A DNA stretch of 64,000 bases from Symsagittifera roscoffensis. Taxonomy: Eukaryota > Xenacoelomorpha > Acoela > Convolutidae. The stretch's first letter is position 1. Every line of letters begins with the position of its first letter. The position numbers and the translations under genes are program-made. Below, piece by piece: positions 9,225 through 20,937 of the stretch. The stretch is taken from the NCBI RefSeq assembly GCF_963678635.1, contig NC_087069.1, positions 9,941,206 to 10,005,205 on the forward strand. Direction: 5' to 3'. The notes beneath the pieces were generated by a model that was not told the DNA's origin, ran no database searches, and was given only the letters and a program-made list of their open reading frames with translations.

Positions 9225-10264
9225 TGTTTGTTGAAGTTACTAAAGTAATTCAGGAAAATTTCAAGAAGTAGAACTGGTTATGAAAAAGCAAAAGCGAGAA
9301 GTGACTAGCACCAAAAAACTTTGCGGGTAAGGGCAAGTAGAAGCCATTAACAAGAGATATACTTCGCCGTCTTGACAATAAGTACTTTCCTTTCCAAAAA
9401 CAGGGTTTATTCTAGCTTTAAGCTCTATATGTCTCATCACTCTGCTCAAGTGCAGGGGTTTTGTATACTAAAAACTGATTCATTTACAGCCTCAAACTTT
9501 TGCTGTTAATTTTAAGGGTTAGCGATAAATTTTTTTTAAGTTTTGGCATTTTTAAGGGGACTGGTTTAGACTTTCAGTTAACGTTTCAGCACTAAATTAC
9601 AAAATTTAAAGCTTAGATTGATTCAGATAGAGCCTAAAACTTTTTCTGACTAATTTTAACTGTGAAACAGTAATTTCCTAATGATTTCAAGCCCACTTCT
9701 TGGTTTGCGTAAATAGGTATAATAAAAAGTAGAAACATGAGATAAAAGTATTCAGAAAGTAAAGCCCTCAGCTATCTAATTAAGTTGAAACAAAATAGTA
9801 AACTTAAAAAATGAAAATTTTGCAAATTTGATACCTTGATAGTTATCTATGCATGATAAGCATAGATTGTCATTTGAATAGGTAAAAGATATCGGAATCA
9901 AAGTTTCCTTCATGTCATTCAGTGTCCCGTGAAACATTTCATATCATGTCATTCGAAATATCAAGGAATGACCGTTTGGTGTAAGGGGCAATAGCTAACC
10001 CGGCGTTGCTCGTCGCTACGCTCCTCGGGAACGCCTCCCATTCTGTAATTATTTTTTCAAAATAGAGGAAAATTTTTTATGTTGTGAAAAAAGGAAAAGT
10101 AATTTTAAAAAAGTGTCTTTTAAGTCTGTCAACAAAAAAACCAGTAAGTTTTATGGGATCTCGAGCACAGTTTTACTGGTCGTGTTCGAAACTTAAAAAA
10201 CATAATTTTTTAACTTTTTTTCCTTCATTTTTAGCTTGAATTGTTCGTTCTCGTTTTAAATGCA
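9225..10264. other. polB upstream region, copy B
   Basis: This holds the stretch missing from copy A (to about 9495), then AT-rich DNA homologous to 5260-6022, including the repeat ending at 10039. No convincing gene was found. A 62-codon minus-strand frame at 9261-9449 lacks recognisable features. It ends at the retroelement's 3' LTR. Confidence 0.55.
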
Positions 10265-11190
10265 TGTAACATTCGCCCGGAAGATACATATCGACGGAAA
10301 ACAAAACTAAGTCTTAAGACGACTGGCTAACGTCTAAACAGAGCTTTGCATGCTTTTCACCGTCTCTACCAAGCCAGTACTTTTCGGTGGTCTTTTCCAA
10401 CATCGGGTCGACAAAATCGTTACTGCTTTCGGCTTCGGTCAAAACACTCAAATTAACTAGATTACATGCAGAAATAGAGAGCTCATGGCTGGGTCTCAGT
10501 ATCCCCAGACCACGAGGTCACTCCTAAAAACAGGGCTGCTACTATTTATTGAATTTTTTTTGTTTTTGTTCAGTAGATAAAAATCATCATCTCCATCGAA
10601 GATGGATCAACCCTTTCCCCCAACTCCTGGCTTCTCATCCTTATCAAAATGAATCCAGTTGTTGAATAAATTCAATTCAGGACATGACAGGAAGCTAAAA
10701 GTTTATGTAAAAGGATAAAAGTTTCAGTCCCGAAACCCTTCCGGATTCTTGAATCCACTGAATCAAGCACGTTAAACTTGACTTCTCCGAAACCCGGAAG
10801 GCTGTCTTCCACCCTTCACCGTTGTTCGCAACGGCCTTGCAACTATTGTAGCGACACAATAGTTGCAACTCGGAACGTTCTCTGTCAACTCCTTGATTCG
10901 TTGTCGTTTCTTAATCACTATTTCCGTTCTTCTCGCAATCGCTACTAATGTTGTTCTGTTTCTTTCTAGCTCTTCCGCCAAAATGGCCGTTTCTGACGTT
11001 TCTCAGAAATGTTACGTCATCACTTCGAAAATTTAAAATTTCAAAATACCAGAATATCTTGACCTTCACCGTTCTACTAATCATCCGAATAACGTCGTTA
11101 AACCTTCAAAATCACTAACTCGGAAGGTTCACTGCTAAAAATTCGAAATCTGCAGAGCTTGCTTTTTTTCCATTCTGGTCGAATGTCACA
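10265..11190 (-). repeat. 3' LTR of the giant retrotransposon
   Basis: A 926-bp TGT...ACA repeat, homologous to 33540-34465 and 6023-6948. On the minus strand an AATAAA lies at 10545-10550, consistent with transcription in that direction. The hairpin at 10837-10868 is perfect (13-bp arms). Just inside the element is a short purine run before the LTR (GGAGAGTA, plus strand 11191-11198 reversed), a weak polypurine tract, next to the palindrome CCGGACAGTCCGG. Confidence 0.9.
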
Positions 11191-12011
11191 TACTCTCCGG
11201 ACAGTCCGGTCAATGTCCTCATTGAATCACGCAATGTTCATAAAATAGATACAGTGTCATCGAACAGAATTTACAAAATGCACGAAATTAATTTTATCCA
11301 CATCACATCGACTCACTGCAGAATATAAATGGCATCATACCACATCACTATAGCCTTCATATTCTTTCATTAATCTGCACATTGAGGATATGACTTAAGA
11401 TAAAACATATTTTCCGACTTCCAATGTCAATATCCCAATTAAAACTTTTTCTCTTAGATTTAAAAGGTCTGGGTTTGCAGGACAGTCCTGCCAACCAACA
11501 AGCTAAAATTATCCTACTATGCTTTTTCCCTTCGGAAATCTTGCTTGTTATTGTCCTGAATATTAAAACTAAGAAACTCTGTGGTTAGAAAGAACAATGA
11601 AACAATCTCCCTCTTCGAGAGATTACCCAAGCCTTCCATGTCACCACAAAGTGATCAGTTCTCCTAGCTGATTAAAAACAGTCATATAGGCTGGATTATT
11701 TAAATATACTCCTTCACGCAAGCCTTTCTAAATAAATAGTAAGTAAGTGTCTCTAAAGCCACTCAACTAAAATCAAAATGCAAATTTATAAATACAACAA
11801 TTTCAAAACTCAACTAAATGTTTCAGTTTTCAATTACAACTTGGTTGCTTGGTTTCTCACTTGAGTTTTTTCACACAAATAAAACTATTCTGTGTTTTAA
11901 CTTTTTCTTCATCACTCCTTTGTTTTCTTCTTTTTTCGTCGTTTAGAAGTTCTAAAACTTCTAAATTCTTCTAATTTTATCTCTTTTTGCATCTTGTTTT
12001 TCGGTCATTCG
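11191..12011 (-). other. 3' untranslated region of the retrotransposon
   Basis: AT-rich stretch between the last ORF stop (12012) and the 3' LTR. The first 528 bp are also present at 6949-7476. It includes the perfect CCGGACAGTCCGG palindrome beside the LTR. No reading frame was seen. Confidence 0.65.
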
Positions 12012-13199
12012 TCAATGTTCCATTTCTTCCTCCTGTGATACTGACTCTGCACTCTCAGTCTCCGTATCCTGCAACACGTCGTTAGCTATCCTGACGCTGC
12101 TGGAAGCCGTCCTCCAACACTTCTGCTCTTCTACCCTCTGTTTGCAACAAGGTAGGGGATCCACGTTAGATTCTCTGTTCGTGCAGAAGCTGTTGTGGAG
12201 ACACAACGTCACGTGTCTCTCCAAACCTTCCTTTAACATCTCTGCCTTCTCCTTTCCACTACGTTCACTCGTCCTGGAAATTCTTTTCACAGCGGTGGTC
12301 ACTGCATTCCGATGAGTAACGAGAGCTCGCTTGAAAGCTCCTGCTCCAATGTCCAGCTGATGTTCACTGTACACCCTGCCGTGCTTCGACATATGCTTTT
12401 TCGCATATTCGTACAACCATGCAGTCATGTTAGCTCTGAACCATGGCATCAGTTGTTTCCTTGCCCATATCTTTTTCACTTCCATCGGAATCTTTAGAAT
12501 TTTGCACATTGTCTCAAAAAGCTCTAAATCTTTTAGACAATCTAATTTCCGCAACTGTTCTCTCGTCGGTGCCTCCTGTCTATCATTTTCTCTCACATGA
12601 GCTTCCAGCCATCGTATCTCCATCATAACTCCCACTATCACTATTGTTATGAGCTGTGATGAATCTGGTAAACCCATGGAGAGCAGCTCTCCAGAGTCCC
12701 AGATCAACATCAGATTACTACGCTTGGGATACCACCAGGTCTGCAGCAAGCAGTGGCAAGGAAACTCGTCATGTGTCAACATGATGCTCCTCCAATTACG
12801 TTTTCCCGAAGCTTCCAGTAATGGTTCCACTTCCATCATCACTCGGTGGACTTCATCATTCTCATCTACTGCATTGTAATCTGTGACAGTTGATCCTCTC
12901 TGTTTCTGTCTCTCAAAGTCACTGAAGTTCCCGCTCACATATCCCATGAACTTCTTTCCTAGTATTGACTCCAATTCTTCCTTGGTTCTCTCTGGAACTG
13001 CTGAGAACATCTTACATAGCAACTCGTAAGATTTCTCGGACATTCTCGCCAGTCTCACACACTTCGGCACTGAGAAGGCCTGATCCACGATCGTTCTCGT
13101 ACTCTTTACGTCCACAGCCACGAAATGTACAGGGTATCTGCTCTTGCACATTGGAGCCAATGTTGAACCCACCAGATATCGTACTCCTGATGGTCTCAC
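12012..13199 (-). pseudogene. Retrotransposon second coding region, C-terminal segment
   Basis: An open stretch of 395 codons at the 3' end of the post-pol coding region. The chain is charged and mostly helical in appearance. It has a hydrophobic run (SSQLITIVIVGVMM) and an acidic glutamate-rich end (TETESAESVSQEEEMEH). I recognise no domain. It overlaps the preceding segment (13012-13779) by 188 bases in another frame, so the N-terminal part up to the shift is probably the wrong frame and the true content starts near 13050-13100. It is presumably the tail of one large protein encoded from 20937 leftward. Function unknown. Confidence 0.55.
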
Positions 13200-13779
13200 T
13201 GTGTCTAATGTTCATTTCCCTCTCGATTGCTTCCCTCCATTTTCCTATGTATTTCTGCTCAGTCTGCAGAACTCCTGGGAATACTTCTACACTGATGGCT
13301 GTGACCATCTCATGTTTCTGTTCTAGATTCAATAGTGACTCTAAAGAACTAAACATGCTGTAGAATCCTAGTGCAGTCACTAGATTCACATCGGTCCCCC
13401 CATGCCAGTCTGCTATCAGTTCCGTTTCTGTTCTTGCTTTCATCACTACGCTTCCAAACAATACCGTCAATTGCTTGTGTTGTTTCTCTAGGGTCTTCAC
13501 ACAGTCCAGACCTCCACAAACGTGACCCTCCAGTCCACAGACTTCCGCCAGACAGCTACCAGGTTTGACCCAGTCTTCTGGTCCCCAGCCAGGCAACTCC
13601 ACTTTATCTTCTCCGTTGCTCCTAGAGGCCGTTATCATCACATTATATATGATGTTGAGGTCACGCAGGTTACAGTCTGCATTCAGTTCCCTCTGCACGT
13701 CTTGTGTCGCTCGCAATATTGAGTCAGCATTGGGACTAGGACACCATGATGGCCTCATCAATTCCCACACTGCCACCAA
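13012..13779 (-). pseudogene. Retrotransposon second coding region, segment with cysteine-rich stretch
   Basis: A 255-codon stretch, frame-shifted relative to both neighbours. It contains PSWCPSPNADSILRATQDV and a short cysteine cluster, CLAEVCGLEGHVCGGLDC, that could bind metal or form disulphides, then a helical part with QTEQKYIGKWREAIEREMN. No family is recognised. The last 60 codons overlap the next segment and are likely out of frame. It belongs to the same long degraded reading region as its neighbours. Confidence 0.5.
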
Positions 13780-13844
13780 GCTCGTTCTCAGTAACTCATC
13801 TTAGAATCCCAACCCAAACTCCACTCTTTTGTCAGATTTTGGTC

Positions 13845-14719
13845 ACCTCTTCTTCCAAGACCAGTCCCAATTTGGCCTGTGAATTGTTAATGCTTTTAAT
13901 CGTTACAATTCTGGACGTCCAGAATCTTAGCAACACCGCCTGCTCGTAATCGAAGAAGCAATCGCGTATGTCTTCACTCAGGAAAGGGTTGTACGCTATC
14001 CCTATGATCCCGGATACGTAGCTATACGATTTCTTCTTGATCGATCAACAGTATTCACTGGATTTCGGCAATGCTCCCATAGATTCTTTAGCGAGTCTCA
14101 GCTCCTTGTTTGAGAATCTCCTGATTTCGTCTATCTTTCTCATGGGTTCTAATTCCTCGGGTTCTTTCATGTTCACCCTCATCGGTTTACTTTGCTGCAT
14201 ATCCAGCAGTGCTAGCAAGAATAAGGCTTTCGCTCGCTCATCGCCTTCCCTCAACATCTTAACACAAGTGTTCAATGCAGGTACTGAAATCTGCTCTATC
14301 AGGAATCGAATGAAACAGAGAGCGTCTCTCCGCTTAGCACACGCTACTGCTGCTCCCTCTTGGACTATCAGATCCCTCAGGTTCGTCATAAGGAAAACCT
14401 TCTCCTCTTTTGACCTCTTCCTTTCTTCTGAATCATATTCTTCGCGAGTCAGTCCCATCATGCACCAGGCGAACCTGAGTTGTAACTCTGTTCTTACGTA
14501 AGGTACTGCCACTAGAGCATGTATTTTTGGCATAGTCCTCATTTCTTCTTCGAAATACCCTAATACCACTGCTTTCCATGGAAGGCTCACCAACTGCTCC
14601 ATCGTTTCTGCCTGTATGTCAGACGACGCTAAAGTCCCGTACGCCTTCTGCTTGAGGGTGGTGCCTTGCAACATTGTTTCCAGATAACCCTCCATGGCTT
14701 TTTCGTCTTCCAGGGCCAT
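13845..14719 (-). pseudogene. Retrotransposon second coding region, helical segment
   Basis: 224 codons from about 14719 to a TGA at 14045-14047. The same frame then stays open to about 13845, so the stop looks like a point mutation inside a longer coding region. The chain is leucine- and glutamate-rich and helical, for example LVSLPWKAVVLGYFEEEMRTMP and ALFLLALLDMQQ. Upstream, only another in-frame TGA at 14741-14743 separates it from the 859-codon segment. No domain is recognised. Confidence 0.5.
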
Positions 14720-14740
14720 CTCATACCCTCTAGCCGAGTT

Positions 14741-17320
14741 TCAGTATTCTAACAACTCCATGTATCCACCGGTAGGTTCATCTATCGACACAGTCTCCGA
14801 CACTGTTAGTCGGTTATATTCCACTGGTACTAGTTGTCCTGCGACACTTCCCTTTCCGTGATTCATGGGAGATGGCTTAAAGTCTTTCATTGTGCTCTCT
14901 CTCTCTCCACATTGGCTGAGTATTTCCATTTCTAAGGTTGCTCCAGTCAGAGTGCGGTCACTCCTTTTGGATTTATAAACTGTTGACTTTATCCCCGCCA
15001 TGAGAATGGGTGGCACCATCGCTATATCAGTTAACATTTTATCTGTGCCAGGCAGTTGATAATCACCTTGCCCCAAATCCATGACCTCCTCAACTCGTTT
15101 CCTTTTCGCTGAGTTAACAGCTTTCATCGATATCTCCGAATCCACCTTCGTCTTTCCGACTCTCCTCGGCATCACTCTGATGCCTAACTTCATCTTCATC
15201 GCATTGATTTTATCAATCACCAACTTTGATCGTATCGTCCCTCTCCTGGTTCTTGACAGATACACCACCTCTCCTTTATCGTCCTGCGGTGTCATCTTGA
15301 TGGGAGAATTCGCTTCACTTTCATCAGTGGCCGAGTCAATCAACAACTCACTCAGTCTCCCTTCACAATCATCAAGCTTGTCAAGGACTTCCCTCATCAA
15401 GGGTTGGTTGAGACCCGTTTTCAGAATGGACTGGGTCCCATAGCTCTGAACCACGGTCCAGACTTCTTCCATAAACGCCAATCTGTCCAATTTGCATCCC
15501 GTCCTACTCTCGTGGTCTCGGTGATGTACTTCCCATTCTTCTTCGGGCAGCGTTCCTAAGAAAGGTACTCTGGCTGAGGCCTCTATTCTTCTTCTTCTAG
15601 GTGATTCCATAAGGATTCTTTGTTCGTTATTTCTTGAATTGCCAGGAGAGCTGCTCTCAGGCAAATTCCGTTTCATTTCCATAAAGGCTGACGGAGGCTC
15701 CAGTGTCGAGATGCCTTCATCCGCTGGCTCAGTCGTTTCCAACGTATCTGCATTGTTCTCAAGATCACTGAAGATATTGAAGTCCAAGCTGGATGTTCCT
15801 CCTGTCGATGCCCTGTCGTCTTCCCCACCAGCTTGATCTTGTTGCATGGGTTCTCCGGTTTGACGGCTTCCTCTCTGTCCGTCACCTCCTTCTGACTTAT
15901 CCTTGTTCGAGCTCGAGGGTCCTTGTTCATCATTGTCGGCTTCTTCCGGGAATCTCGGTATGAGCAATGTACCGGCCGATCTATCTTCTTCTTCTCCATG
16001 GACCTTTTTGATTTCCTCGCAGCCGAAGGGTGTTAGGAAGGTTCTCATCTGCAGTATTCCTCCCACTTTCATCTCCTGTTTCACACTAGTCAGGATTAAG
16101 GAGGCTTCAGGCAGTTCGGTCCTGCCTCTCATCCTCATCGGAGCTAAGCCTAATCCCGTCCATTCCTCGTCGAATTTCCCAGGCTTGGGAGTCGCGGCGT
16201 TGCTTATTCGCCTTCTCGTTGCTTGATCCGTATATGCAAATCGTGTGTATTTTAACACGGCGGCATTTCTCTCTACAAAGTATGGATCCATCGTTCCCAC
16301 AAAATTCTCTATTCTCCTTTCATTGGTTTCGAATGCTCTCAATCTAGGAGTTTGTACCACGGAGACTGCTCCGAGCAACATCCTTCTTATCAGAGGAAAC
16401 TCAGGGATTGCCTCCGGCAGCTTCTTGTAATCAACCCAGTCCTTCGTCTCTTCTCTCACTTTATGATATGCTGCAGTGAGACGAGGCACTCTGGTTATTT
16501 CACCATTCGTTTTGTCATAGGGTCTCAGATTCCAAAGCTTCGGAAACACTTCAATGCGTCCTTTTTCTACTTCTCCCATGCGATCACGGAAGTGATCGTC
16601 AAAATTGATGACCGTCATCTCTGGCTCCGATATTTTCGTAAACAGCAGATCTTCACTCATGAGCTCCCGCAATGTGTGCTGTTCACACCAGTTCAGTGTA
16701 CTACTGTCCACTGCTGATATGAGGTTCAGGTGCAGCACCGACCTCCTATATGCTTCCACTTTAACGTCAGGGAACGCAAATGTGACTGCTGGTCCATAGA
16801 TCACCGTGAACTCCGTGACTCCTCTGATCAGCGCCAAGGGATCGGTTCTCATAGCCAAGCTCAGATCGGTTAACAGCGTCATGCCTCCGACATGTCTTCT
16901 AACATCTTCCTCTCTTTCTATCCTCTCGTCTTCTCCCGTTCCAAAGCGATTTTGTTGTAAGAGATACTGGATAAGAGTGTGTCTCAGGTCTCTTATCTTG
17001 TTCCACGAGTCCGTGGATTTCTTCATATCTAAGTTCCTCACTCTCTCTCTCTCATCTGCTCTGGACAACGTGTCAGTTTCATCAGTCCTCCCAAGTTTCC
17101 GTGGGTAATTGCAATCAATGTCAGAAGTCCGTCTAGCCGCAGGTTCTGGATTCCATCGGTGAGCAGTATCGCCGGTCCTTTCACGAAACTCTCTGCTCCA
17201 AATGTCACGAACAAGGCTATTAGTTCCACTATCGATACTTCCACTACTGCTTGGAGGAATTCTTTTATCAAGTAGTGCGAGACTTTCGGGTAAAATTTTG
17301 CCAAGAAGGACGCGGTCCAT
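14741..17320 (-). pseudogene. Retrotransposon second coding region, large central segment
   Basis: An 859-codon open stretch. The first 90 or so residues overlap the preceding segment (to 17038) and are probably out of frame. From about residue 95 a helical region follows (MKKSTDSWNKIRDLRHTLIQYLL). A globular-looking part without a known motif comes next, then a low-complexity serine/glutamate-rich linker near residues 460-560. The C-terminal part is basic (RRRRIEA, AKRKRVEE, KSKRSDR) and could bind nucleic acid or localise to the nucleus. The position after pol is where some LTR elements carry env, but I see no signal peptide or membrane segment. Function unknown. Confidence 0.6.
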
Positions 17321-19569
17321 CCGGCTCCCAACCCTTCTAGCATGCTGTCTGTCCGTTCAAAGCCCTCCTGTCCCTTCACTTCCTGGGTCCAGAAGGTTTC
17401 CAGAGTAATCTGACACATTCTGTTCACAAACTCAGCGGTCTTTTCTCCGGCATTTTCCGCCACGTTCACCTCCTTCAACAAGTAGGCATGTATCTTTGTG
17501 ATCATCACGGGGCCTTGCTCAAAAGCATCTGCACCCAATGCCGCTACTCTAGGATTCAGGTGTAGCCACTGGTTGGCTTCCGGCTTGGTTCTCAGAACCA
17601 TCGCCTCCAAGTGAGCTCTCGTCTCTAGTGAATTTTTCCTTCTTGTGTTTTCACCTGTCACTTCCATTGCTCGGAACCATAAGTCGTTGGACATCGCCGC
17701 GATCACTCGATGGTCGTCGTCTATTCCCGGTTTCAGTTTGAGCTGTCGACTGAAATTGGACAATTCCAACCCCAGCACCTCGTCCAATACTAACATGTGT
17801 AGCGCATGGTCCTTGAATCCTCTCATCGCGTTTGAGATTTCTGACCACACTGCAGGCAGTTCAGACTTGAGTGGCCTCAGGTTCTCCATCTCTATCATGC
17901 GATTCGGGGCTGATATGATCACATCATATTTTCCTTCCGAAAGTAAGGTCACAATCGCATACACAAATTTCAGTCCATCCGGGAGATGTGCATATCCCGG
18001 AGACAACGTGAATACTATTCTCGGTGTCACTTTGGTGAATGACCCCTCCTTCGTCGCATCCACCACTTCACCCATCGACTCAAAGATATCTTTTATCGCT
18101 GGCCATACAGCGTTCTCTGCCGTTGTAGGATCTCTGAGTCTGCTCAGAAAACCTCTACTGTGTAGATGGTCATTGATGCCAGCAAACACAATCGTGATTG
18201 GGTTCATGTCCGTCTGCCTTTGTACCCCTATAGCCAGAGATATCGATTGCAGTAGGTCCAGGTCGACCGCTGCCAACATTATGACGTCCGGCCAAAACAA
18301 TGACTTGGAGGTGTACACGAACTCTGAATTCGCTACTATCATAATCTTGGCTTTCCTCATTTCTGCTTTATCATAGGCGGCGAAGACGGTCTCATCTTTC
18401 TTTATCGCTTTCAATCCGCCATATCTTTGGGCATCACCATCTTGATTCACTAGTTTTGGGTATATTCTCTCCTTCACATGACCAGGGGGTGTCGTCAGCT
18501 GCCTGAATATCTTCACGTGTTGTCCAATCGGCGCTCTCGTCGTCAGGAATCTTCCTGGTCTCTCTTCACAATTCCCCTCATCATGATTCAACCTCACATC
18601 TTGCAATGGTCTCACATTCACTGGTCCCATTGTGTTGTTAGAGGGCAGTCCCTCTAGGTCAGCAAATCTCAAGGCCGTCGTGGAGCTGAAATTTATGCTA
18701 GCGGCTATCAACCAGTCTACGCCGGTTATCGAATACAATCTGCTGACGGATAGCGTCGCTCCATTCAGCATCCTCCTTGCATCTTCGATGAAGCTTACCC
18801 TCTGGAGATCCAGCTTCATTAGCTCGTCTTTGTATACATGCCAGGGAGACGGTATGGGTCTTGACCACATCAACGAGCCTCTACCCGGACGTCTCTCCTC
18901 TCGACTGGTACTTGTCGTCTCCGATCTAGTGTCCGATCTAGTGTCCGATCTAGACGTGCCGGCTGTCTCTTCGATTGGGTTGACAGGTCCTATTCTTCTC
19001 CTAGGATGGATGGTCCTCCTCATCGGCGCTTCTCCCAATCGATCCTGTACGTCTGTCCTTTGACCTGGTTCGCTGGAGCTTTGTTGCCTGTAGTTCGTGA
19101 CGGCCGGGACCGTACCCAAGCGTGTTTCCAGGCTAGGAGGCACAAAGGTGGTAATCAACGCGTCACTCACTGTTCCTTCTTCCTTCAGCACTCCTGTGTC
19201 AAAGAGTTCTGCTTCCAGCTCGTCCAATCCCTCTTGGAAGACTCGATTCAACCAAGCTTGTCCTTCGATGCTGTCGAAGTGGATGCCGTCCGTGGTCAGT
19301 CTGGCCTGATCCATAGCTCTCAACTCATGTTCGATGTCCATGAGGATCATTTTTCCGGCGTTCCGACTTGCGAGGTTCCTCAAGATATTATTCCACCTGA
19401 CGACTCCCTCGTTGTGCCTTCTTCCTGCTGCTGTCAGGCTTCTCGTATTCATTGGCACAGTGCAAACGGTCAGTACCGCGCAATTGAATTTCTGCCAGAG
19501 GGTAGTAAACAAACACACCATCATTGACTCCCTGCTCATCTGAACCTCGGTAGATGTCATTCGTCCCAA
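17038..19569 (-). pseudogene. Retrotransposon second coding region: end of SGNH hydrolase plus second SGNH-like region
   Basis: 843 codons. Residues 94-97 (DGIH, in TTDGIHFDSIEG) are the DxxH block of SGNH/GDSL hydrolases. They complete the domain whose GDS and GTND blocks lie in the adjoining frame (19388-20017). A serine/arginine-rich linker follows (about 165-235, with repeated RSDT). A second globular region then contains VFAGIND at 461-467, which resembles the GxND block of a degenerate second SGNH fold. The C-terminal 250 residues are helical with hydrophobic stretches (SIVELIALFVTFGA). The first 45 or so residues lie upstream of the probable frame shift and may be spurious. Esterases of this fold occur in CR1-type non-LTR ORF1 proteins; here the substrate is unknown. 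Confidence 0.68.
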
Positions 19570-20017
19570 CCAAGATCATCACATTGGGGATCCTCCCTGG
19601 ATTCATCAGTTCCACCATTCGATATAACTGGGCTACCGTCGCGCCTCCAAAGGCCATCACCGTGGTGATCCACGAGGTCCTCAAATTCGACAGCACTCTG
19701 ACCAAGCTGTCTCCCAGTATCAGATGAGATGTCCCGAGTGGTGGTTGCTGCAGGTTTACTGCCGGGCTCCAAGTCGCTCGATTGAAGCAAGCTCTCGGAT
19801 CTGGCTCCGGAACTCCCGTGAAATTATATTTCAATTGATTATTCTTTTGCACGTCTATTATGCGAGACACTTTCTTCGCTGGCATCTTCCGTATTCTTCT
19901 CTCTGGGGCCCTCGAGCTCCCCATGAGTGGTGTCACGTCACTTATCCCCTGTCTGATCACGGTCTGGGAGAGTCGTACTCTGCCCGTGTCGTCGATCGTT
20001 CCATAGGGTGCAGTCAC
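19388..20017 (-). pseudogene. Retrotransposon second coding region: SGNH/GDSL hydrolase, N-terminal blocks
   Basis: Residues 100-107 read ILGDSLVR, with the nucleophile serine in a GDS block (about 19706-19708). Residues 122-127 (AFGGAT) fit block II. Residues 151-154 (GTND, in MILVGTNDIYRG) fit block III. The DxxH block continues in the next frame at 17038-19569, so one frame shift near 19550 splits the domain. The frame runs unbroken upstream to an in-frame TAG at 20063-20065, so it was probably joined to the coiled-coil segment. SGNH enzymes are esterases or acetylhydrolases. I infer a hydrolase carried by the element; its target is unknown. Confidence 0.75.
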
Positions 20018-20062
20018 CCCGGAACCTGGCGCATTCTTGTTAGCGACCAGTCGTCCAGCTGT

Positions 20063-20686
20063 CTATATCAGCTTCCTCACTGTCTGTTCCACGACGGGGT
20101 CACCCAAGGTGTCACTAGGATCCGGGATTATTACTCGATTCGTCTCTGCTGGGAGCCGTGTCTCCGTTGTTTGACTCGTCTCTCGGGGCGTCAAGAGCTC
20201 CATCGGGGACTGCCCACGAGGAATGTCCCTTGCAGGTATGACTTTCTCCACGGCCGTTGTCAACGCCATCTGTTCCGATCGCTCTTTGTAGTCCTGCCTC
20301 AAGCGCTCAATTTCTTGACCCTGCTTTTTGTTGCAGTCTTCAAACAATTTTCTCCACATGTCTCGATCTTCCTCCCTCTGGAGCATACTTTTGGTCATCT
20401 CGTCCAGCTCTTTCTTCGTACTTTTCAGTTCATCGTTCATCTCATCCAGATCTTGCATGGTTTGGTTCGTCTGAACCTTCTGTCCTACTTTCGCCCTTTT
20501 TGGTGGCACAGCTGCTCTCAGTGGTGAACCAGACGAGGCCGCCTCGCTGTTCATCTCCTGATGCATTCTCGTCAGCCCAGGTTTGGGCTTGGAGGGCATA
20601 GGCATCTCACCTGGTTGGTAAGTCGTAGAACTTCCCAATCCAGGCTCATTCGCCAAGTCACCCCTGAGAGAGCCGCGTTTCTCCAC
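20063..20686 (-). pseudogene. Retrotransposon second coding region: coiled-coil segment
   Basis: 207 codons. A heptad-rich segment (about residues 75-140, LDEMNDELKSTKKELDEM through IERLRQDYKERSEQM) predicts a coiled coil suited to oligomerisation, preceded and followed by proline/serine-rich linkers. It ends in a TAG, beyond which the same frame continues into the SGNH hydrolase segment. Non-LTR ORF1 proteins also pair coiled coils with esterase domains; the parallel is suggestive only. It overlaps the start segment (20572-20937) by about 115 bases in a different frame. Confidence 0.6.
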
Positions 20687-20937
20687 CTCATCACTCTCAT
20701 TTTCGGGCGGTCTAGTACTCCCCTTTCTCCATATGCTGCCATCAACAGGACTTCCGTGGGGCGGTCCCCACGGTTGTCATGCCCCAAGATGTTGATCAGG
20801 GCGGTCAGCAAAATGACTACCTCTGGGTCCTCCAGGGCGAAGTCTCGTTCCATCAGCCGACGATAGATCGCATCTACCATCGGTCCCACATATGCCTCTG
20901 CCAGGTCCATCAATTCATCCAAGTTGAAGTTATCCAT
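20572..20937 (-). pseudogene. Start of the retrotransposon second coding region
   Basis: Begins MDNFNLDELMDLAEAYVG at 20937, the first good ATG after the 435-bp spacer that follows the macro-like domain. The first 75 or so residues form amphipathic helices (VVILLTALINILG) and end NRGDRPTEVLLMAAYG. After that the frame shifts into the coiled-coil segment. No family is recognised. It is taken as the N-terminus of a protein that may once have been nearly 3000 residues long. Confidence 0.55.

Larger units (their letters stand above)
7477..11718. repeat. Tandem duplication, unit B
   Basis: This 4242-bp unit repeats 3713-7476. It keeps the intact polB start, which unit A lost, but its polB is cut at the unit border (7477). 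Its right end lies inside the retroelement's 3' untranslated region. Confidence 0.93.

Noticed and set aside
10258-10264. Target-site duplication of the retrotransposon
   Set aside because: Left flank TGCA (TTCA in copy A) and right flank TCAA share at most three bases, too little to call.
17645-18376. 243-codon plus-strand frame and many shorter plus-strand frames at 12-30 kb
   Set aside because: Mirror frames of the GC-richer retroelement coding region; none shows a domain.
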